This document shows positions 10,306 through 22,147 of a stretch of DNA of 64,000 nt, in pieces. Both the position numbers and the translations under genes were made by a program. Numbering within the stretch: the first letter of the stretch is position 1; each line of letters begins with the position of its first letter. The notes under the pieces are model-generated. The model searched no databases, was not told where the DNA came from, and worked only from the letters and a program-made list of their open reading frames with translations. Origin of the DNA: Thermothelomyces thermophilus ATCC 42464 (lineage: Eukaryota > Ascomycota > Sordariomycetes > Sordariales > Chaetomiaceae); assembly GCF_000226095.1 (NCBI RefSeq), contig NC_016476.1, positions 3,286,001 through 3,350,000 of the forward strand. Direction: 5' to 3'.

Positions 10306-12915
10306 ATGTTCGGTAACAGGACCGCGACGGCCCTGTCCATCCTGCAGAAAACGTACGATGAGAGCTACCTAACCTGTTCCACCGCTGTCTATTATGAGAG
10401 CCAAGTACGTGAACAACGGGGTTTAGGCTCTCCCCAAGGACCATAAAACACGGCAGCTGATGTGTAATGTAGGGAAATGAAAGCGAGGCACTGCGATGCT
10501 GGCGACAGGCCCTCGACCAAATTCAGGACCATAACGCCAACAGAGCACTACCCAATTTCACACCACGTTCCGAAACCGAAAGGGCACTGTTAGACAGCAT
10601 CCGGCAACTGGAACTGCAATGCAAAGAACGAATCGACCTCCTTGAGGCCCTCCGCCTATCGCGCCAGGAAGCGTTTGAGGCTGGCCGGCCTTCGTCTCAG
10701 TGTCATGCGGAACAATCAGACTCTGAGCCACGCAATGGCGCGGGGCTTGGGGCGCAAGAGCAGGGCTGGATAGGGAACGGAACTATTCCCGCAGTTACGT
10801 ACACCGAACTTGCTAGGCCAGAGCTGCTGAGACGGAGGTCAACTCATTCCAGAACTCCTCCCTCTCAGCCAGCTGCGTCATCTTCACCATCCCGGAAACC
10901 GCCCGCCTCCACCCCGACACAAATCTCCCCGGAAAAGAAGACGTCGCGAGGTCCCAGTCCAGAGAGGCACACAATACGCACCACTCTACGACCGAACCGG
11001 CCGGGAGAGAAACTTACGAAAACTTCTTTGCGGCCCCTAGGCCAGAGACGAGCAGAAGGTCCTGGTGCTAGCAAAGCCGCGATTTTGGCTTGGGGCATGC
11101 TCGGTTCGCGAGACCCTGCAGACCAAAGCTTGGCTGACGGCCAAGAGCTGGGACCGTCGCTCTCAAACACGGCTACGCCGACTGAACCATTGCCCAGGAA
11201 TTCGGAATCGGTACCCAAGATATCCGACAGCAATTCAAGAAGGCTCACCACCCCACGAACCCGAAGTCCGGTGAAGCCTTCTGACAGAAGGACAAGTGTT
11301 GATTTGACCGACCGACTGCAGGCTGATACCAATCCGTGCCCTCGACCCTCTCCAATATCTGTGAGCGCAGCCTCTAGTGCCTTAGCCTCGCTCGCGCTGA
11401 AGGATAACCCTGAGCGTCCCTCGCCGGTCCGGGAACGGATACCCCGGCAGAGGACCGCCCCCCCGCTTACGTCGTTACTAAAGAAGCCGAGGGAACCGCC
11501 GGGTGCAGACCGGACCTTGTCGGACGCGCCAAAGAGTCAGCCCTTGGGAAGGAAGGGCTCATCGGATTCTGCTGTCGTTTCCCGAAGATCAGCTTCTAAA
11601 TCGCACTCTACCAGCAGGCCCAAGACTCCGAGGAGTCCCTCTAATCTGAACATCAGCACTTCACCAGTGGGGAGAAGGAGAAAGAATCACCGACCGAGGT
11701 TGTCTTCCTCTCCCTCGACATCCGACCTTTCTTCTTCATCATTCGACACCCCAGCTCCGTCTTCGCGACAAAGGCACAATAGAGGCCGACAAAGAGAAGC
11801 ACCATTAATTGCCGACCCCCTAGCTGAACACTCTGACAGCTCGACGGGAGATGAACAAAAGAATCTTGCCAGGTTGTGGAAGAAGCGGAAAGCTGCAGTT
11901 CTCCAAAAACTCCCACCCGGCGTCGATCAATCTGCGGCGAAACAAATACTCAACGAAATCATAGTGCAAGGCGACGAAGTCCACTGGGCCGATATCGCCG
12001 GCCTTGAAACAGCCAAGAACGCACTGCGCGAGACAGTTGTCTACCCCTTTCTTCGCCCGGACCTCTTTATGGGGTTGCGTGAGCCGGCCAGGGGCATGCT
12101 ACTCTTTGGCCCTCCGGGCACGGGCAAGACGATGCTAGCCCGCGCAGTCGCAACCGAGTCTAAGTCTACTTTTTTCTCCATTTCAGCGAGCAGCTTCACA
12201 AGCAAGTATTTGGGGGAGTCCGAGAAGCTTGTCCGTGCTCTCTTCGCTCTGGCTAAAGTGTTTGCTCCGAGCATCATTTTCGTTGACGAGATTGACTCGC
12301 TGCTGTCCCAGCGATCTGGAACGGGGGAACACGAGGCCACGCGGCGAATCAAAACTGAGTTTTTGATTCAATGGAGCGATCTGCAGCGTGCCGCGGCCGG
12401 GAGAGAGGCAATGGACAAGGACAAGGAGCGTGGGGACGCGAATAGGGTGCTTGTTCTCGCCGCTACAAACCTGCCGTGGGCGATTGACGAAGCTGCACGG
12501 AGGAGGTTTGTGAGGCGTCAGTATATACCGCTGCCCGAGGCAGCCACGAGAGCAGTGCAGCTCAAGACGCTACTCCAGCAGCAAAAGCACAACTTAAGCG
12601 ATGCCGACATTGACACCCTAGTCTCTCTGACTGATGGCAAGCATTTCCTCTGCTCCACCTCTTGGAGATCGACAACTAACGCCAGTGATACCAGGATTTT
12701 CGGGTTCGGATATCACAGCGCTGGCCAAAGATGCGGCCATGGGGCCGCTGCGGTCTCTTGGAGAGGCCTTACTTCACATGACCATGGACGAGATTCGACC
12801 CATTGAACTATCAGACTTCCTTGCTAGCCTCAACACTATCAGGCCCAGTGTTAGCAAGGCGAGCCTCCAACAGTACGAGGAGTGGGCAAAGGAGTTTGGG
12901 GAAAGAGGTGGATGA
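10306..12915 (+). CDS. AAA ATPase, spastin/Sap1-Yta6 type, with MIT-like N-terminus
   Basis: Three exons (10306-10404, 10473-12636, 12695-12915) join to 827 aa. The first ~90 residues ([20 protein letters not shown]..., then [17 protein letters not shown]) are helical and resemble an MIT domain. About 350 disordered Ser/Pro/Arg-rich residues follow. The AAA module begins at [18 protein letters not shown], with Walker [10 protein letters not shown], Walker [14 protein letters not shown], and the second-region sequence [20 protein letters not shown] Vps4-like C-terminal helix ends the protein. This meiotic-clade AAA family includes spastin, fidgetin, katanin, Vps4 and yeast Sap1/Yta6, which thread protein substrates or sever microtubules. 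Intron 2 (12637-12694) has a GC donor (GCAAGC), needed to join VSLTDG to [13 protein letters not shown]. Which clade member it is remains uncertain. Confidence 0.88.
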
Positions 12916-13332
12916 ATGAGTCCATGATCGAAGCTGATTCAGGAATATGTTCGAAGAACGCCTATTTGGGCAGTGGTGGACAACCTCTTTACGTGACAAT
13001 GCTGAACACAACGGAAAAACGTAACACTTATCCAGGGGTATCCAGTTTCCCAATTATTTTGACAAAGAAAATGAGGATAGACATGAAATTCTGAGCTTCG
13101 GTCGCTCCCTTTTCATCCCTAGGCATGTCCAGAGGTTTCAGGCACGAGAAATTTCAGCCGCCAGGCCAAACTATGTACTTGCATGCCATTTGTCTTGCTT
13201 GTTGATACAGTTACATGAGGATTAACCTCCCAGAGTTGTACACGGAGCAGATTCAGTCATATCGAGACAGAACGCGCCCAAAATGTCTATTCCGCCCCTC
13301 TTCTTTTTCCGCCTCAACAACCCATCATCCCT
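12916..13332. other. Intergenic, convergent 3' ends
   Basis: This is 417 bp between the AAA ATPase (plus) and the uS17m gene (minus). Nothing beyond presumed 3' untranslated sequence is seen. Confidence 0.5.
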
Positions 13333-13966
13333 TCATTGCTGCGCCCCGGCGTCTCCAACCGGTATGCCCTCAGGAGTAGCAGCAGCAGTGCTGACACCCA
13401 ATAACCTTGCCCTCAGCGCAAACTCCTTTCTCGCCCTCCTGAGAATGATCTCGGTTATGCCAAGCTGCTTTTCGACCTGCTCCGCCATCTTCTTGATGCT
13501 CCGCCGTTGTTCCTTGGCGGCACGCCGGGCTGCGCGCTCGGCGTGCCGCTCCTCCTCGGTTGGAATGGGCGGTCGATCCTCAACGGGCACGCCCGATCCC
13601 GGCGCGATGATGCTCTTGACCACGTGTCGCTTTGTCTTGGACACGCGCCAGCCCGGCGTAATGGCGACAACGTCGCCAAGGCGGAGCGAGTTGTTCGGAT
13701 CGTGGACGAGGTGTGTTTTAGGGTCATCGAAGAACTGGAAGGTTGGAGGGTCATCAGTCAGCCTGGGGGCCACGATAAAATGAGGGAAAGGGGGCCTGCT
13801 GCGCAGGGGATACTCAACGAACCTTTTGAACGAACGAATTCCACTTTTGCCCGCCCACCCGTACTTTTACCGTCTTGTCCATCGTCCCTGCAGTAACAAC
13901 AACGCCATGAAGCTCTCTGAACGTCCTGTACGCCGTCTTGGCTGCTTGCGAGACTGGTTGCGCCAT
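13333..13966 (-). CDS. mrps17: Mitochondrial ribosomal protein uS17m
   Basis: Two exons, 13823-13966 and 13333-13734, join to 181 aa. Exon 1 gives MAQPVSQAAKTAYRTFRELH, then GVVVTAGTMDKTVKVRVGGQ, the start of an OB-fold S17 domain. Exon 2 continues FFDDPKTHLVHDPNNSLRLG DVVAITPGWRVSKTKRHVVK, the second half. The basic C-terminal extension (EERHAERAARRAAKEQRRS) is typical of fungal uS17m. The protein binds rRNA in the mitochondrial small subunit. The 88-nt intron has a GTTCGT donor, a CTGAC-type branch site and a CTTCCAG acceptor. Exon 2's frame stays open upstream into this intron, so a frame-only model would give a wrong N-terminus. Confidence 0.9.
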
Positions 13967-14746
13967 GGTGGGTGATTAACTCGACACGATCCCTGCTGGG
14001 AAGCAGGTCAATCGCCAAGTGAGCCTCAAGAGTGGGTTTCGCGCGCAGATGGATAAGAGTCGAACAACCTATGGGGCTTTACAGCTCGTGTCAAATCGGG
14101 CAATCCTTACGTTGCGTTTCGAATTGGTCGCGATCGTGGGTGTGTTCTGTATGGATCTGGCGGAGTCGCGATCCTCGAACGCTGACTTGACCAAAATTTG
14201 GCACTTCCACCCGAAACTCGGTCCCGAAGTTCTGGCTTAAAGTGGGCCCCTTACCAACGAGAATCACGCCAAATGCTCCGGCCTTGCGGGGCGCCTTGCG
14301 GGGGCCGGAGGCGACGAACGGGCCGAGGCGATTGTTCAAGCAAAACACGGTGGCACCGGTTTCTTGGCCACGCTCGCTCATCTAATAAGGCTCGAAATGG
14401 AAAGCCGCTCATAGCCTTCCTTGTTCGATTGCTATGTGGTGAGGTACAGCTACGAATAATCTATGATCAATTTCCTTCCCCACAAAACGCCATGTGTTGC
14501 CATGCCAGATCTTGTCCTTTGGTGTCTTCGATGGGATCGCGGAACACGTTTTAGTCCCACCCGCCTTGTCTATGACTCTTGACCCTGGCCCAATCCTTCC
14601 TCTCACAACGCTTCGTCTGAGCACCATCAATATATCATTAAACAGTAGACATGGACTAATTACCGATGGAAGTTATCCAACGTTCGAATACCACGAGAAG
14701 CAAATGCAGCATGTCTCCAATGACGCAATAACTCGCAGTCAATGCT
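13967..14746. other. Intergenic with one doubtful small frame
   Basis: 780 bp lie between uS17m and the Ldb17-like gene, both on minus. A 96-codon minus frame at 14091-14381 begins MSERGQETGATVFCLNNRLG and is followed after codon ~43 by a GTAAGG donor-like site. I recognise no family and found no convincing next exon, so it is not called as a gene. Confidence 0.4.
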
Positions 14747-16414
14747 TCAAGACACAGAAGTTGTCGGATCTGGTGTGGGCAACGACTCGCTCATCGTGCG
14801 AGCGTCACCTCCCGTCGCAGCCAAAACCTTTGCTTTCCTTCTAGGCGGGGGGATCTTTGGTGGTGGTTTCTTCTGCCCGTTACCGTTGACGTGAACGTCA
14901 GTGACCGACGGGTGGACAATAGGCGAACCGTGGCGATGTTTGGGCACTTCCGGCAACGACGTCTTCGGTCTCAACGCTCTAGGCGGCGGCGGCGGCTTAG
15001 GCCTAGATGGACTACCTTCAGCCGGCGTGGGAAGCCCCGTATCCTTGGAAACCAGTCCCAACCCCAGCTTCCGACTAGGCGTCTGGACTCCCGGTTTCTC
15101 CAACACATTGGCCACAACGCTTACAGAGCTGCCTGTTTGGGAGTGCGTAAGGCTGCCCACGGGACTGAGATTCGTTGAGCTTGGCTCGTCGGCGACCAGC
15201 CACGGCGTTTTTGCTACTCGTTCGAGTAAGCGCAATGTCGTCGGTTCTGGTGGCGTGAAATGGGCGTTGCCTGTGCCGCGTAGTATCTCGAGCAAGCTCA
15301 GGATCTGGTCCCGCTTGTAATGAGGAGGATGGCTCAGCTGGGTATGAGAGAGTAATGGAGCCAATACCCTCAAATATGTATGTCGTAAAATGTTGGCTTC
15401 GGAAGGAAGATCCAACAAATTGCGGATGATGACATCCAGCAAGACCCGCAGGTCGTTGAGGTAGAAGTACTCGTAGGTCGCAGCCGTTGTGAATAAAAGG
15501 TACAGCAGCTTGAGGATGAGCAGTTGTTGCGAGGTCTCGGTTTCTCGGTTCAGTAATAAGATGATATTCTCCCCAAAAGTCCGGAACGACGGGCCATGGA
15601 CACTGAGCACCTTAACCACCCTGTTCGTGACGGGTACTGTGGGAGAATTCGGATCCACGGCTGCTGAAGTAGAGGCAACCATGTACTGTTCGTTCAATAC
15701 CAGCTGTTGGAATGGTCAGCCCACATTATCCCTTGGCGAGAGCGGGTAGAGACAGACCAAAACTCGTATCACCGCATAGTGGTAGGGGTCGTTGACATCG
15801 TCCGACAGAGCCTCAATGAGTTGGAACAGGTACATGACGAAGTTATCGTCAACTTGTAGCAGGTCTTCGGGACGCAGGCGCTCGATACGCGACATCTCAT
15901 ACATCAACTGTAGCAGTAACCGGTGCAGACGCCCGTCTCTACCCCCACAGCTCTTGATGAGCTCAAGCAATCGGACAAAACATCCTTCATGTATCATGGC
16001 CCGAAATGTATCCTCTTCGGTCCGACCAGCGAGAAGAAGGAAGTTGGCGTACACGTGAAGCTGGGCAAACTCGTCCTCCTGCAGAAGGCTGTAGATTATC
16101 TGGGTCCGCACATAGTTACTGTTGTTGCGAAAAATTTGGCTCTCCAGGAGCATTTCGGAACAACGGGCGACATCATCTTCGCTTTCGAGATAATCGTCTC
16201 GAGCCTTGGAGACCAAATTTAGCCATGAGCGCAGGGTCTCGTCGAGCTGTTCGGGCGTTGCGCAGGTTGAGGATAAGACTTTGTTCAAGGCTGCGGGGGA
16301 GCAATTGTAAGCACGCTCATCGTAGGACTTCTTGAGGAGCAGCTTAGTTAAAAACTCACCATCCCAAAATAGTTGCTGGCTCTCGGCAGGCCAAGAGCCG
16401 TCAGAGTCGGTCAT
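14747..16414 (-). CDS. ldb17: Ldb17/SPIN90-like actin-assembly regulator
   Basis: Exons 16360-16414, 15758-16290 and 14747-15703 join to 514 aa. The folded part is the armadillo-like SPIN90/Ldb17 leucine-rich domain (formerly DUF2013), visible as [28 protein letters not shown] joined to [11 protein letters not shown], and [27 protein letters not shown]. The last ~150 residues are Pro-rich ([26 protein letters not shown]), suitable for SH3 ligands. Ldb17 and mammalian SPIN90 act at cortical actin patches with Arp2/3 in endocytosis. The first intron (16291-16359) is 69 nt and has no in-frame stop, so an unspliced message would add 23 codons. The second (15704-15757) contains a stop and must be removed. 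Confidence 0.88.
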
Positions 16415-17139
16415 GTTCTCAGACGAACGGCAGCAGCGACGAGCGCAGAATCTCCGACATCACGGTTATGGTCGGTCCAATCCGACATATGTGTCGATTG
16501 TGTCAAACTGTCCGATATCAGGACTTCAAGCGAATCGGCCATCCGGTGGAAATCGCGAATTAGGGGGTCAAGCATGTGCTCCGCCAGCGAGTCTGCCTTG
16601 GAAGGTTCGAGTGATGGAGGGGTCAGTCCGCTGTGCGTGCGCGTTGGTGTTCTGAGCCCGTATTGTCTTCCGTAGAAGGGGCGCCGGCCGTCTTCGCTGT
16701 TACGCTAATCCGGATTGGGTATTGTTCCGCTGCGTATTACACGTAACATGAACTTGAACATGGTTACTACCTCCCCGAGAAAGACACCAAATTAAATTAG
16801 TTTTAAGAAAGTGCAATGTTTTTGTCTCTGCGAAGTTACCCCAGCATCCTCCATTGCTTTTGCACACAAATCCCGGCTGTGCCGATCGCAGCGAAACCGC
16901 TCCTTGCGCAGGAACCTGCTCCTCATGAGACGATCGTACTGGTGAACGAAGTCGGCGTACCGCGCCAATTCGTCGTGCTTAGTTTCAGCCCATCAAAACA
17001 GGGTATCAAACTACGGAGTACCACGTTACAAAAACTCGACGAGTGCTTTGTCGAAGCAGACACCCCCGCTCGACCGAGAACTCGACTCTACGGATTACAT
17101 ACACTGAAGTCGACCCCAAAACGCCCTTATAGCTATCAC
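16415..17139. other. Intergenic, Ldb17 promoter and LRO1 3' side
   Basis: No gene is supported in these 725 bp. One TACGGAGTA copy lies at 17012-17020. Several overlapping short frames have no recognisable content. Confidence 0.5.
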
Positions 17140-19107
17140 TCAGGTTGCCACACTGCGATCCGCAATGGCTTTTTCATCTTCCTCTTCGTACACCTTAGCC
17201 TTCGCGGCATACTCGCGGATATTACTGACGATATGGTTCTCTATCGTATCCCCCCTTCCGGCCGCGATCTTGAGAATGAATTCGTTGAGATTTTGCCTGC
17301 CCAGGATGTCAACATGGTCGGCCGTGTTAGGCCCGCCCCGGGGGTTGAAGCGTTCCGGCTCATGCGGCATCTCAACGACCGTAACCTTGACCTTGGCCGG
17401 GTTGTATCGCTTGATCTGCCACCCACGGTTGCACATGTAGCCGGTGCTCATGAGATTGACTGTCCCATCTCCTTCGCCCATGACAACACCGTGGTCAACC
17501 ATGCCCTGCGTCAGACCCGTGTCGATTGTCATATTCAAGTTGGTGAACGAGCCGGGTTCGGGGGGGCGGTAGTAGTACCCTCGTTCCGTCGGCTTGCCTA
17601 CTCCGTAGAAACAGTAGATTTTCAAACTGGGTGCGAGTGGGAGCCGGGTTTCCAAAGGATTGATCCATTTCTTTGGGTCATCTTCGTTTGCTTCAACTTC
17701 AGCGGTGGTTTGTGCAACCCCCCAAGAGTAGGTTCCTGTCACCTGGTCCCTGTACCAGTCCTCTGATATGTCAAGAAGGTACTTCATAGCATCTTCCACG
17801 GTGAAATTCCGGTCAGGCGTCGTCCAGTTTTGGCCCCTTCGGAAGTTCAGGAATGAACCGTAGCTATGCTCCTGGCCTGGCTGATCATCGGGCGCACCGT
17901 CAAGATCACCCCAGATAGCACTGCCCCCAATTGGCAGCATGGATGACATACCCGGCATGGCACGGAAGATATCGACCCGCTCCGACTTGCTCAGGAACTT
18001 CTCGAGTCCGTAGACAGCGAAGGCATTCAGCTGTGCAGTGTCGCGCATCTCGCCGGAGAGGAGGGCGGAGACGTCCTTGAGCGCCCCCAACATACACCCG
18101 CTAACGTTGATCCATGACTCGATATGCTTCTCAACCCAATCATCGCCCCCTTGGCCGCCGTGTTTCGAGGCAACCCAGTGAAAAAAGTAGAAGACAACCT
18201 GGCTCCCCATGCTGTGTGACGTAAGAACGACTTTCCTCTTTTGGAGCTGCACAGCCAACTCAATATGTGCCTTCAACCTTGTGAAATAGTGATCTCGTTT
18301 TTCTAAGTTGGGATACGCCAGCCGCCAGTCATAAGCTGCCGTGTAGGAGTTTATAGGGTCGTAGCCCAGGGATGCCAGGTTTTCGAGGATTTTATTCCAG
18401 ATCCAGTAGCCTGTGATGAAGAAGTCGGTGGCGTCGAAGCCTTGCGCAGCTCGCAGCTTGATGCCCGGTGGATCCAGGCCCGTCTTTTTGTCCAGCATGA
18501 TATGGGCTTTCCAGGTCTCCTTGTCCAGAACTAGGGCTCTCATCATGCTCCAGCTGCCCCATAAACGTTTTCGAAAGTATGGGAGGGACACGTTCGAAGT
18601 TCCCCAGGACTCGAGACCTGTCGATATGACGCCGGGCACCATGACCATGGGGTGGTGCGCCTCGAACCCCTCGGAGCGAACCTTGAGGCCAACCGAGAAG
18701 GCGTCGTAGCTCTCGAGAAAGGCGCGTTCACCAATCTGAAAAAGCGTAATGATGTAAGACCCGGAAACACTACCAGTTTGCGGAGAGGCATCGTCACTTA
18801 CGATCAACTCGCGCATATCCTTAACCAGTCCGGCTGGGAGAACGTCCAGAAAGCTGTCCATGCTCAGCTCCCCAATCTCAGGGAAATCTATCAAGTCACT
18901 GCTTTTTGCGAAAAACCCCGCTGCTATGATACCGAAGAGGCTTCCAAGCAAAAAAATGGCCGTATTTCTGCGCTTCCGTGTTTTTGGCCGATGGTGATGA
19001 ACAACACTCTTGACTTTCTCGGGCTCGTCGGGACTCCCATCGCGCGATATCGGCGTTTCAGACGGTGTGTCGTTGCCGGGAACTCGGCGGCGCAGGGTGC
19101 TCGCCAT
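17140..19107 (-). CDS. lro1: Phospholipid:diacylglycerol acyltransferase (PDAT)
   Basis: The frame is 655 aa, or 633 aa if the probable 66-nt intron 18736-18801 (GTAAGT donor, TTTTTCAG acceptor, no in-frame stop) is removed. The family joins MRELI to IGERAFLESYDAF, so removal is likely. It begins with a Ser/Pro/Lys-rich cytosolic tail and one membrane anchor (TAIFLLGSLFGIIAAGFFAK). The lumenal LCAT-like domain follows, with HHPMVMVPGVISTGLESWG, the nucleophile elbow SHSMGSQVVF, the Asp in GEGDGTVNLMS and the His in TADHVDILGR. These form the Ser-Asp-His triad. The enzyme makes triacylglycerol by moving an acyl chain from a phospholipid to diacylglycerol in the ER. Confidence 0.95.
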   Translation of the reverse strand: MASTLRRRVPGNDTPSETPISRDGSPDEPEKVKSVVHHHRPKTRKRRNTAIFLLGSLFGIIAAGFFAKSSDLIDFPEIGELSMDSFLDVLPAGLVKDMRELIVSDDASPQTGSVSGSYIITLFQIGERAFLESYDAFSVGLKVRSEGFEAHHPMVMVPGVISTGLESWGTSNVSLPYFRKRLWGSWSMMRALVLDKETWKAHIMLDKKTGLDPPGIKLRAAQGFDATDFFITGYWIWNKILENLASLGYDPINSYTAAYDWRLAYPNLEKRDHYFTRLKAHIELAVQLQKRKVVLTSHSMGSQVVFYFFHWVASKHGGQGGDDWVEKHIESWINVSGCMLGALKDVSALLSGEMRDTAQLNAFAVYGLEKFLSKSERVDIFRAMPGMSSMLPIGGSAIWGDLDGAPDDQPGQEHSYGSFLNFRRGQNWTTPDRNFTVEDAMKYLLDISEDWYRDQVTGTYSWGVAQTTAEVEANEDDPKKWINPLETRLPLAPSLKIYCFYGVGKPTERGYYYRPPEPGSFTNLNMTIDTGLTQGMVDHGVVMGEGDGTVNLMSTGYMCNRGWQIKRYNPAKVKVTVVEMPHEPERFNPRGGPNTADHVDILGRQNLNEFILKIAAGRGDTIENHIVSNIREYAAKAKVYEEEDEKAIADRSVAT

Positions 19108-20945
19108 TATGAAAGTCTAGTAGTGAGGTATAATCTCTGTAAATGTGCGAGTTCGGCGATGGGCAGCGTGCTGAGGACGCCTCCCGTATCCTTGCTCGGC
19201 GGCTTTTGGCTACAACTAGCCGTGGTCGCTGGCGCGAGCTACAAACGTATTTCCCATAAACACACTTGACTTCGAGGGACGTTGCTCGTTATTTGGTTCT
19301 TTTGCGCAAGATGAGACAAAAAGTCACAGGTGCACTCCGCGGCCTAAGAGCAATTGGGATGGCCCCTGCTTTGCATCGAACAGGGGCAACCAGTGACGTC
19401 TGCTTGTGCCCCGCTGGTTGGCCCCGCTATACGGATACTCCGTACCTCGTAGTTAATGACCACACAGTGTTAATGCGAACGGTGTGTTGTATGTACGGAT
19501 TACTGTGTGTACATACATACATACGTGCTTGGTATGAGAGTTGCGTTGATGTTCAGCGGTCTTCAATGATGTTTGTTGGTGGTACCTAACGATCCTTGGG
19601 AGGTGGGCATTGATTTCCCAACATGGGGTCGAGGCCTCAACCCAGTTCGTTAATAAAGCCTTCTCATTCCTGTGTACTATGTACGATCATGTGTTCCTAT
19701 CAGCACATGCACAAGGACTGGCTCGCTTCGGGCTCGCCTGGCCAATCACATTAACCATCCATCCTTTCCGAGTTGCATGTGAAGATTCATGACGGCAATT
19801 CATGCTTTCGTCTCTCTCGTCTTCCTTGCTCAAGCGATGAAATAGTTCAATCCACAGTTGCCTTTACCAACTTCGTTTCTGCTCGGCTCTAACAATGAGG
19901 CCTGTTCGCCTGGCCCGTGGCTATGGCTGCCCTTGACAACCCAAGCTGCAACAGTCATTGTTCACGTCCGAGGAGCCGTAACGGAGCCTGAGGCCTAGGA
20001 CTACATAGTACAGGTAAGGTTGTGTCCACAAAATGCGTACCTGATTGGCTCCCTTTGTCAAAATTTATTTACTAGAGTAGGCAATTGATGTACGGAGTAT
20101 GAGAAAGGGAAAGACGCCCTTTCATCATTCCCCCGACGAACGACGGTTAGTGTGGACAACTACAAACATTCCACCCAAAAATGGCAACTTTTGAAGAGCA
20201 CGATACATATTCTATCAAAGGGATTGAAGATACCAGCTAACACGAACGATTTCAGCTGAAGCAGACCAGCTTCCTGTATCCGAGGCCGTCAGTTCACACA
20301 CAAATATTCCTCTTTCTTCGATGAACAGGATTGCCGGTGCTCGACTTGGGATTTGTTAATGGCGGTTGCTAAGCTGTCAGAGTTGTGGCCCGCTGCAAAA
20401 TCCGCAAGCTTTCGACAGAACCCCAACTTCTCCCATCACGCTGTCCTGCTTCTCTTAATTTCGTTTTTATTTTCCTTGGTATGAGTTTGAGCTGCTCATT
20501 TCCCTAGCAGTTGTGGAAATGGCCTAGTCCTGACCAGGTTCGAAAAGAATGGAGAAACTATGGATACTCCGTCCTGCTGCTGGTGTTTCGAAACAGTTCA
20601 AGACCACTAAAACAAAGCTGTATCCAAATTCGCATCTCTGAGAATAGAATCTACAATCTGTTCCAGCAGACATGCATGCACATAATCCGTACATACCTAG
20701 GTATACATAATCTAGTAAGAAAGGTTAGGTAGGGAGGTACGAATTCCGGATACGGATTACACGGAACTCACCCCACTTGCAACTCTTGTTACGGCCAATC
20801 AACTGGTGCTCCGGGTAGCACAGCGGCAATCTTTCCACTGCTGACCCTTGTCTCGGATCGTATCGCCCACCACTCCAAGCCTTACCAACCCTTTGTCCTC
20901 GCTTCCCCAGCTGTAGGAGTGATTTGGAGTGCTTAATCCGCAGTG
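19108..20945. other. Gene-poor gap with short repeated motifs
   Basis: No gene is seen in these 1.84 kb, which appear less GC-rich than the surrounding coding DNA. There are TACGGAGTA copies at 19436-19444 and 20091-20099, a (CATA)n run near 19510, and AATCCGTACATACCT at ~20685. I found no transposon ends or coding relics. Confidence 0.5.
20795..20799 (+). promoter_or_regulatory. CCAAT box upstream of NAA30
   Basis: A CCAAT pentamer in context CGGCCAATCAAC lies about 147 bp before the NAA30 start codon, a usual place for the fungal HAP/CBC complex. It is a short motif and may be chance. Confidence 0.3.
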
Positions 20946-21577
20946 ATGGCTGCATACGAAGATTTGAGAAGCGAAGGGAAGCCGGCAGCGGGCTCAAAAA
21001 CAGCGCTCCCTGCCGAGCTGCGGTACCTCCAATATCGGCACTCCCTCGAATCGCAGTACTTGCCAGCAATACGCGCCCTCATCTCGAAAGATTTAAGCGA
21101 GCCGTATAGTATCTATGTCTACCGATACTTTCTCTGCCAGTGGGGTCACCTCTGCTTCATGGTCCGTACTACTATTCCTTACTGCGACTTGGAACGGTTC
21201 TGACTTTTTGTACGCAGGCTATCCACCCTACCGACTCTTCTCTCGTCGGTGTAGTAATATGCAAGCTCGAGATGCACTCGTCCCACTCACCCCCTACACT
21301 GCGTGGGTACATCGCCATGCTGGCTGTTGCTGCCGAATACCGGGGTCAAGGTATAGCAACAGCGCTCGTCAAGATGGCCATCGACGCTATGACCAAGGGT
21401 AATGCGGACGAGATTGTGCTCGAGACGGAAGAGACAAACATTCCCGCCATGAGGTTGTACGAAAGGCTGGGCTTTTTGAGGTCCAAAAAGCTGCACAGGT
21501 ATTACCTCAACGGGAACAGTGCCTACCGCTTGGTACTGCTTCTCAAGGAATCTGCTACGGATTTTGCTCTGGACTGA
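20946..21577 (+). CDS. naa30: N-terminal acetyltransferase NatC catalytic subunit
   Basis: Exons 20946-21161 and 21218-21577 join to 191 aa. The GNAT fold is clear: [31 protein letters not shown], then [20 protein letters not shown] with the acetyl-CoA loop RGQGIA, and [20 protein letters not shown] followed by [15 protein letters not shown]. This is the NAA30/Mak3 pattern, which acetylates Met-Leu/Ile/Phe-type N-termini as part of NatC on the ribosome. The intron (21162-21217) has a GTCCGT donor and a TACGCAG acceptor. The ATG at 20946 is preferred over the GTG just before it. Confidence 0.94.
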
Positions 21578-22147
21578 GGGATAGTGGGGCTGGCGTCTCC
21601 CTACGATACCTGGGGAGACAGTAGCCCACCGCAGACGGTCACCGTCGCGACGCTTACACCCGGCAGCTTGAAAGTGTCTCGACCACGGCTCAAGGGCGAT
21701 GACAACTCCGGGGTGTCGCCACTTGATGCAGCAAAAGCCAATTTAACAGAGCGAGAATCCGACCATCAAGTTCAATATCCCCAGGGTCGACGCATGTGCG
21801 AACGCAGCAAATGGCTCAGACTATCCGATACAACGGAAGGATACTGCCTGCATGGGAAGATATAGGGAAGTCAGAAGGAGGTTGCCTAGGGTCACTCTCA
21901 AACCCAGGGATGGCAGAGCCCTGCAATTGTTCTTTAGGTCAGCTTTTGAGCTCACAGAGGGTCACGGTCAAGTGTACAATGGCTGGCACGCCCGAGCCGT
22001 GAAATGCGGCGTATGTTTGTCAGTGCAAAGTAGTGTCTACATGCCGCCCTGCAGTTCCATAGCAAATCATGCTGTATGAAGTTCTCCATCTTGCTCGCGA
22101 GTTAAAACCAGGTTAGCAACCATGTTCGGGCGATGTCCCACGGTGTG
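21578..22147. other. Intergenic, convergent 3' ends
   Basis: 570 bp lie between NAA30 (plus) and the DUF1917 gene (minus). Nothing recognisable is seen. Confidence 0.5.

Noticed and set aside
14091-14381. 96-codon minus frame starting MSERGQETGATVF
   Set aside because: There is a possible donor after codon 43 but no convincing next exon and no known family. RNA evidence would be needed to call a gene.
14680-14700. tRNA B-box-like ACGTTCGAATACC
   Set aside because: No A box, acceptor stem or cloverleaf can be built around it.
19108-20945. Possible degraded transposon in a gene-poor gap
   Set aside because: I found no terminal repeats, target-site duplication or coding relic, only short motifs.
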